10,315 nucleotides of DNA from NCBI GenBank assembly GCA_958427895.1, contig CAUADW010000055.1, positions 1 to 10,315 of the forward strand. The letters run 5' to 3'. Position 1 is the stretch's first letter. Each line of letters begins with the position of its first letter. The DNA comes from an uncultured Collinsella sp. (lineage in GTDB: Bacteria > Actinomycetota > Coriobacteriia > Coriobacteriales > Coriobacteriaceae). Positions 6,467-10,315 of the stretch are shown here, in pieces. Below the pieces are notes generated by a model. The model was not told where the DNA came from and did not search any database. It worked only from the letters and a program-made list of their open reading frames with translations. A program made the translations under genes and the position numbers.

Positions 6467-7720
6467 CTAGTCCGCGAGCTTCTCCACCTGGTCGAGCATC
6501 TTGTCAAGCTTGGCCTTTGCCTCGGCCTTGACCTTCTCAGCTTCTTCGTGAGCCTTCGCCTTCTGGGCAGCCTTTTCCTCGGCTTCGGGGTCGACGACAA
6601 CCAGATTGGACGCGTCATGCTCAACCAACTTGAGCGCATGCTCGGGGCACACCTTGGCACAAGCGCCGCAGCCCAAACAATACGTGGACTCCAACGCAAA
6701 GCGACCGCTTCCCACCAGGTCACAGGCAGATGTGGGGCACGCATTGACGCACTCTCCGCACGACGTGCACTTGTCAAAATCGCACTCCGGCGTACTCACC
6801 TGTATGTTCTTGGCAAGCTCGGGGTGGTTTTGCAGCGTCGAGAGCACCAGCTGCCGCCCGTGCGTGAGCGAACGGCGACGCTTGGTTGTCGTGGTGCCGC
6901 ACATGGTGTTGAGCGTGCGCTCCAGCTGGGTAATCTGATGGCGATGGGCCTTGAGCTTTTGCGTCACCGAGGCTAGCGCCGCCGTTGCCGGGTTGAGCTT
7001 GGTCACGGTAAGGCCCGTGGTGCGGGCGATCTTTTCCATGTACTCCTTGCGCTCGTACTCGCGAAGCTTATGGCACTTGAGGCTCTTGGGGTCGACCTCC
7101 AGACCCATACCCGTGCCAGACCACTCCTCGGCCTTCGCAATCGCCTCGCCCAGAATGTCCTCACCGCCGATGTTGCGGCATTTATCGCACACGCCCAACG
7201 GCAGGTACACGCTCACGTTGGGATAGTCCGCCAGTACCGAGAACCAGGTCTCGGCCGTAATATCGCCCACGCAGGCAACGACAACTTCGTTTTCGCGCGG
7301 CATGCGCTTGAGGGCGCGCGTGCAGGTGACGTAGGCGGTCTCGTGGCTCGTAGCCGCCGAGACAATGTCGTCATACAGGTTTTTAGGCGCCAGGCGCGGC
7401 GAGATGATCGCCTCGGTCGGACAGGCAGCGGCGCACAGGCCACACTTGCGACAGGAGTCGAGGATCTCGATGGCGTCTTCCTCGACCTCGATAGCGTTGA
7501 CCGGGCACACGTCCATGCACGCGGTGCAGCCGCTCTTCTCGTTTTTACAGGTCAGGCACGGAATGGTGTTGCCGCGCGGACGCTCCTTGTAGTCGGCAGG
7601 ATTCCACTGTGGCGCCGACGGATCGAGTGCATCGGTCACACCGCCAAGCGGGTTTTTTAGAAAGTCGAAACCCTTGCTGATCTCGATAATGTCATCAAAC
7701 AGATCGTGTTCCTGCGCCAT
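6467..7720 (-). CDS. 4Fe-4S ferredoxin-domain protein with two dicluster modules and a coiled-coil tail
   Basis: A 417-residue soluble protein, probably an electron carrier. The first ferredoxin module (about 52-106) has C55, C58, C65, C68, C72P and C90-C93-C96-C100P, with six extra residues between the second and third cysteines. The second module (about 310-365) has C318-C321-C324-C328P and C348-C351-C354-C358P. Both fit two [4Fe-4S] clusters. The central 200 residues carry a further C178xxC181, C133, C150, C216 and C274 and a basic TKRRR stretch (279-283); I do not recognise this part. The tail (about 376-417) is rich in Ala, Lys and Glu and should form a coiled coil. The ATG at 7720 has GGGAGG upstream; an in-frame TTG at 7750 is less likely. 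No signal peptide or membrane segment is seen, and the redox partner is unknown. Confidence 0.85.
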   Translation of the reverse strand: MAQEHDLFDDIIEISKGFDFLKNPLGGVTDALDPSAPQWNPADYKERPRGNTIPCLTCKNEKSGCTACMDVCPVNAIEVEEDAIEILDSCRKCGLCAAACPTEAIISPRLAPKNLYDDIVSAATSHETAYVTCTRALKRMPRENEVVVACVGDITAETWFSVLADYPNVSVYLPLGVCDKCRNIGGEDILGEAIAKAEEWSGTGMGLEVDPKSLKCHKLREYERKEYMEKIARTTGLTVTKLNPATAALASVTQKLKAHRHQITQLERTLNTMCGTTTTKRRRSLTHGRQLVLSTLQNHPELAKNIQVSTPECDFDKCTSCGECVNACPTSACDLVGSGRFALESTYCLGCGACAKVCPEHALKLVEHDASNLVVVDPEAEEKAAQKAKAHEEAEKVKAEAKAKLDKMLDQVEKLAD

Positions 7721-7791
7721 GCGCGGCCCCTCCCTGAGCAGTGCAAACAAGCAAGAGATAATGATACGCTATCGGCCCACGCCTCGGGCAA

Positions 7792-7797
7792 ATTATA
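7792..7797 (-). promoter_or_regulatory. Probable -10 element of the ferredoxin gene promoter
   Basis: The minus strand reads a perfect TATAAT here, giving a leader of about 65 nt. The -35 is poor (ATCTGC at 17 bp). A stem-loop at 7812-7840 overlaps the -35 region. Confidence 0.55.
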
Positions 7798-7811
7798 CGC
7801 GGAGCATCTTT

Positions 7812-7840
7812 GCGGCAGATAGCCTATGGCCTATCGCCGC
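7812..7840. repeat. Imperfect stem-loop or operator upstream of the ferredoxin promoter
   Basis: GCGGC-A-GATAG (7812-7822) faces CTATC-GCCGC (7831-7840), a 10-bp stem with one bulged A and an 8-base loop. It lies 32 bases beyond the upstream gldA stop and covers the ferredoxin -35 area. No T-run follows on the minus strand, so it is either a weak terminator for that gldA gene or an operator. Confidence 0.4.
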
Positions 7841-7871
7841 CCCGATTGCACAAGGTCAATCAAGCGCCAAG

Positions 7872-8939
7872 CTATGCCTCGCACATGAGCTGCACGAGCT
7901 TCTGTTTGGTCACCTTGGCCTGCTCGTTGGCCATATTACGCTCGTTTCTAAAGACCGCATTTGCAACACCCTGCAGGTCGGCATCGGAAATCTCGCCAAG
8001 GCCCAGCTCCTCGAGCGTCGTCGGCAGACCAACGCGCTGGCAAAACTCGAGCACCTGATCAAGCTCGGGCGCACGCTCCAGGCGCAGCTGCACCACCAGG
8101 CCAAATGCCACGGCCTCGCCATGCATGGCCTTGCACTCGGGCAGAATCGTCAGACCGTTGGCGATGGCATGCGCCAACGCCAAGCCACCGCTTTCAAAGC
8201 CGACGCCCGAGAGCAGAATATTGCACTCGATCAGACGCTCAACCGCCGGCGATATACGTCCCTTTTTGAGATCGCGCTTGGCAGCGACGCCGCACTCCAT
8301 GAGCGTGTCGTAGCAGGCGCGAGCCGCGACCAGAGCCAAGTGCCCCGGCTCGCCACCGTGCTCGTTGGTACCGTGCGCCGCAGCGCACGAACGCGCCTCG
8401 AAGTACGTTGCCAGTGCGTCGCCCATGCCAGCGACCGTCATACGCAGTGGGGCTGCCGCGACCACGTTGGTATCGACCACGACCAGGTCTGGATTCTTCT
8501 CGAGCATCAGGTAGTGGTCGAACGACCCATCCTCGTGATACAGCACCGAAATCGCGCTGCACGGACCGTCCATCGAAGCCGCCGTGGGGCATACGCACAA
8601 CGGCAGCTCGGCATAAAACGCTACTGCTTTGGCGATATCGAGCATTTTGCCGCCGCCAATACCCACCACCATGTCGCAATACTCGGCCTGGGCTTCCTTA
8701 GCCATTTCGACAACGGCCTCTTCCGTACACGGACCGTCATAAATCTTAAAGAACGGCTCACTTAGATCTTCGTCCAGAAATCCATCGACAATCTGCTTGC
8801 ACAGCCGATCCTCGGTGCCCTGGTCAAACAAGACATAAGCAGCGCAGCCCAACCATGACAAATACCTGCCCTGACGCGAAAGTTCGCCCGGCCCCTGAAC
8901 ATACCGGCCGGGACCGCCATAAACCATGGGAAGCGCCAT
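7872..8939 (-). CDS. gldA: GldA-type glycerol dehydrogenase paralogue (iron-containing ADH family)
   Basis: A 355-residue NAD-dependent dehydrogenase of the group III (GldA) family, which oxidises glycerol to dihydroxyacetone or acts on related diols and hydroxyketones. The cofactor loop GIGGGKMLD is at 93-101. The metal ligands expected from GldA structures are D174 in GMGDALATYFEA, H257 in LAHAIANGL and H273 in AMHGEAVAFG. The residue matching GldA D121 is D124, in SMDGPCSA. It is the second of two tandem gldA genes, 144 bp after the first, and is clearly more diverged from canonical GldA, with an altered N-terminus and extra cysteines (C115, C117, C127). Substrate specificity may therefore differ. 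The ribosome binding site is weak (GGGCGGA). The terminator and repeat array upstream suggest separate control from the first copy. Confidence 0.9.
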   Translation of the reverse strand: MALPMVYGGPGRYVQGPGELSRQGRYLSWLGCAAYVLFDQGTEDRLCKQIVDGFLDEDLSEPFFKIYDGPCTEEAVVEMAKEAQAEYCDMVVGIGGGKMLDIAKAVAFYAELPLCVCPTAASMDGPCSAISVLYHEDGSFDHYLMLEKNPDLVVVDTNVVAAAPLRMTVAGMGDALATYFEARSCAAAHGTNEHGGEPGHLALVAARACYDTLMECGVAAKRDLKKGRISPAVERLIECNILLSGVGFESGGLALAHAIANGLTILPECKAMHGEAVAFGLVVQLRLERAPELDQVLEFCQRVGLPTTLEELGLGEISDADLQGVANAVFRNERNMANEQAKVTKQKLVQLMCEA

Positions 8940-8969
8940 ACGAGAATCCGCCCTTCATCAAACAACGAT

Positions 8970-9031
8970 TGGTGCAAAGTAACTTGCCCCCTGCACCAAC
9001 TTGTGCATTGGAGACAGGCCACTTTGCACCA
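8970..9031 (-). repeat. Perfect 11-bp inverted repeat in the leader of the downstream gldA
   Basis: TGGTGCAAAGT (8970-8980) and ACTTTGCACCA (9021-9031) are exact complements around 40 bases. TTGGTGCA (8969-8976) can instead pair with TGCACCAA (8992-8999), so two mutually exclusive hairpins are possible in the RNA leading into the gene at 8939. It could also be a DNA site bound by a dimer, or by two dimers with looping. Confidence 0.6.
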
Positions 9032-9035
9032 TAGT

Positions 9036-9071
9036 AAAAAGGGGCAAAGTCATCTGCTGGCTTTGCCCCTT
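9036..9071 (-). terminator. Intrinsic terminator after the first gldA gene
   Basis: AAGGGGCAAAG (9039-9049) and CTTTGCCCCTT (9061-9071) form an 11-bp stem with an 11-base loop. On the minus strand the stem runs straight into five T (9040-9036). It lies 12 bases after the stop codon of the gene ending at 9084 and shares the GCAAAG/CTTTGC core with the repeat just downstream. Confidence 0.85.
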
Positions 9072-9083
9072 CCTTAGCTTGAT

Positions 9084-10184
9084 TTACTCATCCATGAGAT
9101 AGTAGTGGCCCAGCGCGTCGGCACCCAGGATGGCGTTTGCGACCATCTCGGGCGTCACCTCAAACGGCATGTTGCACATGGTGTCATCGGGTGCGCAGGC
9201 GGCCTCGGCAACAATCATGGCCTGCTCGCGCGTAAGCTCGGCAACGCCAAGTTCCTTCATCGTGACCGGCAGGCCCAGCTCAATGCAGAAGCCCAAGACT
9301 TCCTCGAGCTTCTCGGTCGGGGCATCCTCGAGTACCAGCTGGACGATGGTGCCGAAGGCGACCTTCTCGCCGTGATACATGCCGTGGCACTCGGGCAGCA
9401 TCGTCAGGCCATTGTGGATGGCATGAGCAGCAGCAAGGCCCGAGCTCTCAAAGCCAATGCCCGAAAGCAGCGTATTGGCCTCAATGATGTGCTCGACGGC
9501 AGGCGTGAGCGCACCCTTCTCCAGCGCGACCTTGGCCTTGACGCCATCGGCCATAAGCGTCTCGTAGCAGAGCTTGGCGAGCGCCAGGCCGGCCATGCCG
9601 CCCTTGCCGCCGGCGCAAGTGCCGCCGTCGGCATCATGCGTCGCCTGGGCCTCAAAGTAGGTTGCGAGCGCATCGCCCATGCCGGAAACCGTCAGGCGCA
9701 CCGGGCTCGCCGCGATAACCGTCGTATCCATAAGGACAATATTGGGGTTTGCCTTAAGGAAGAGATACTTGTCGAACTGGCCGTCGTCGGTGTAGAGCAC
9801 CGAAAGTGCCGAGCACGGAGCATCGGTCGAAGCAATGGTGGGGCAAATGATGACCGGGGACTCCAGGTAGTAGGCAACGGCCTTCGCGGTGTCGAGGATC
9901 TTGCCGCCACCGACGCCGACGATGATGTCGCAACCGTTGTCGCGCGCGAGCGCAACCAGACGATCGACCTCACCCTTGGAGCACTCGCCGTTAAAGTCAT
10001 CGAACAGCAGCTCGGCCTTGGCCTCGGCAAAGCCGCCCTCGATCTTGGCACCGACGCGCTTCTTGCCCGAAGGCGTCACGATGACGAGGGCCTTAGCGCC
10101 GAGCGGCTCAACATAGGAGCCGAGCTTTGCGAGCTCGTCCGGACCCTGGATGTACTTGCTGGGGCTATTGAAAATTGCAGCCAT
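9084..10184 (-). CDS. gldA: Glycerol dehydrogenase GldA
   Basis: A 366-residue canonical GldA that would interconvert glycerol and dihydroxyacetone with NAD in the cytoplasm. The cofactor loop GVGGGKILD is at 90-98. D121 in STDAPCSA and the metal ligands D171 (GMGDALATYFEA), H254 (AAHAIHNGL) and H271 (MYHGEKVAFG) match the positions known for bacterial GldA. Length is normal. The ATG at 10184 gives the standard start MAAIFNSPSKYIQGP, although the ribosome binding site is only GGGA. It follows the terminator of an upstream gene and precedes a second gldA copy. No strong promoter was seen in the gap, so expression may rely on read-through or a weak promoter. Activity on 1,2-propanediol or other vicinal diols is also possible in this family. 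Confidence 0.95.
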   Translation of the reverse strand: MAAIFNSPSKYIQGPDELAKLGSYVEPLGAKALVIVTPSGKKRVGAKIEGGFAEAKAELLFDDFNGECSKGEVDRLVALARDNGCDIIVGVGGGKILDTAKAVAYYLESPVIICPTIASTDAPCSALSVLYTDDGQFDKYLFLKANPNIVLMDTTVIAASPVRLTVSGMGDALATYFEAQATHDADGGTCAGGKGGMAGLALAKLCYETLMADGVKAKVALEKGALTPAVEHIIEANTLLSGIGFESSGLAAAHAIHNGLTMLPECHGMYHGEKVAFGTIVQLVLEDAPTEKLEEVLGFCIELGLPVTMKELGVAELTREQAMIVAEAACAPDDTMCNMPFEVTPEMVANAILGADALGHYYLMDE

Positions 10185-10200
10185 AACTATCCCATTCTCT

Positions 10201-10245
10201 AAAAGAAAAAAGAAAGGGGCTCCGTACGGATACGTGCGGAGCCCC
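10201..10245 (-). terminator. Intrinsic terminator of the gene entering from the right edge
   Basis: On the minus strand GGGGCTCCGCACG, loop TATC, and CGTACGGAGCCCC form a 13-bp stem with one G-U wobble (10216-10245). A T-rich tract (TTTCTTTTTTCTTTT) follows through 10201. It lies 22 bases past the stop codon of the partial gene. Confidence 0.92.
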
Positions 10246-10267
10246 TCGTTACGATAACAAGAGTCGA

Positions 10268-10315
10268 TTAGAAATCGATGTCGGTGTCGTAGTAGCAGGC
10301 CTTGAGGATCTTCTC
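10268..10315 (-). CDS. C-terminal end of an unidentified protein (15 codons plus stop)
   Basis: The minus strand ends with codons for EKILKACYYDTDIDF and TAA (stop at 10268-10270), running in from the right edge. The codon use matches its neighbours, and a strong terminator follows at the right distance, so this is very probably a real gene end. The fragment is too short for me to recognise the family. Its neighbours suggest carbon metabolism, but that is only context. Confidence 0.7.
   Translation of the reverse strand, partial: EKILKACYYDTDIDF

Noticed and set aside
7721..7750. Upstream TTG start for the ferredoxin protein
   Set aside because: The ATG at 7720 has a good GGGAGG site, and the extra ten residues would be encoded by that ribosome binding site region itself.
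7674..8765. Plus-strand open frame opposite the downstream gldA
   Set aside because: It is antisense to a gene with intact catalytic motifs; the translation looks random.
9105..10202. Plus-strand open frame opposite the upstream gldA (365 codons)
   Set aside because: It is antisense to canonical GldA, has no recognisable domain, and its length is explained by GC bias.
1..10315. CRISPR array, transposase, phage or toxin-antitoxin genes
   Set aside because: No regularly spaced repeats, transposase or nuclease motifs, or small paired genes were found. Every large frame is accounted for by metabolic or housekeeping genes.

Overview
The window looks like part of the chromosome of a GC-rich gut anaerobe of the Actinomycetota, most likely Coriobacteriia and Collinsella-like. 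This is inferred from the base composition, the codon use, and the mix of PTS sugar uptake, GldA-type dehydrogenases and a multi-cluster ferredoxin. It was not checked by a search. No mobile element, CRISPR array, rRNA or tRNA was seen. There are nine coding regions, two of them cut by the window edges, and no gene-free stretch longer than about 215 bases.

Layout. On the minus strand, 1-895 is most of ychF, a conserved ribosome-linked ATPase, with its own promoter. Next comes a sugar locus. A PTS IIC-IIB alpha-glucoside permease (2522-4132, possibly starting at 4273) is followed on the same strand by a GH4 6-phospho-alpha-glucosidase (1023-2366). Diverging from them on the plus strand are a zinc-dependent MDR dehydrogenase (4489-5514) and a GntR/HutC-family regulator with a UTRA domain (5580-6335). 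The 4274-4488 gap between the two arms holds near-palindromic copies of the HutC-type operator core, promoter elements for both arms, and a pair of GTAAACGGT repeats exactly 21 bp apart. Two long stem-loops (6345-6448) close this locus. A 417-residue protein with two ferredoxin modules converges on them (6467-7720, minus). Two tandem GldA-type glycerol dehydrogenase paralogues follow (7872-8939 and 9084-10184, both minus). Finally there is an intrinsic terminator and the last 15 codons of an unidentified gene.

How it may work together (inference). The PTS imports and phosphorylates an alpha-glucoside, and the GH4 enzyme splits the product into glucose 6-phosphate and an aglycone. The dehydrogenase, controlled from the same operator region, could oxidise that aglycone. 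A glucosyl-polyol such as maltitol or isomalt would explain why a sorbitol-dehydrogenase-like enzyme sits here. The HutC-type regulator is the obvious candidate to bind the operators. The GldA pair would handle glycerol, dihydroxyacetone or related small diols. The most interesting non-coding features are the divergent operator region and the array of four GCAAAG/CTTTGC repeats between the gldA genes, which can form competing hairpins.
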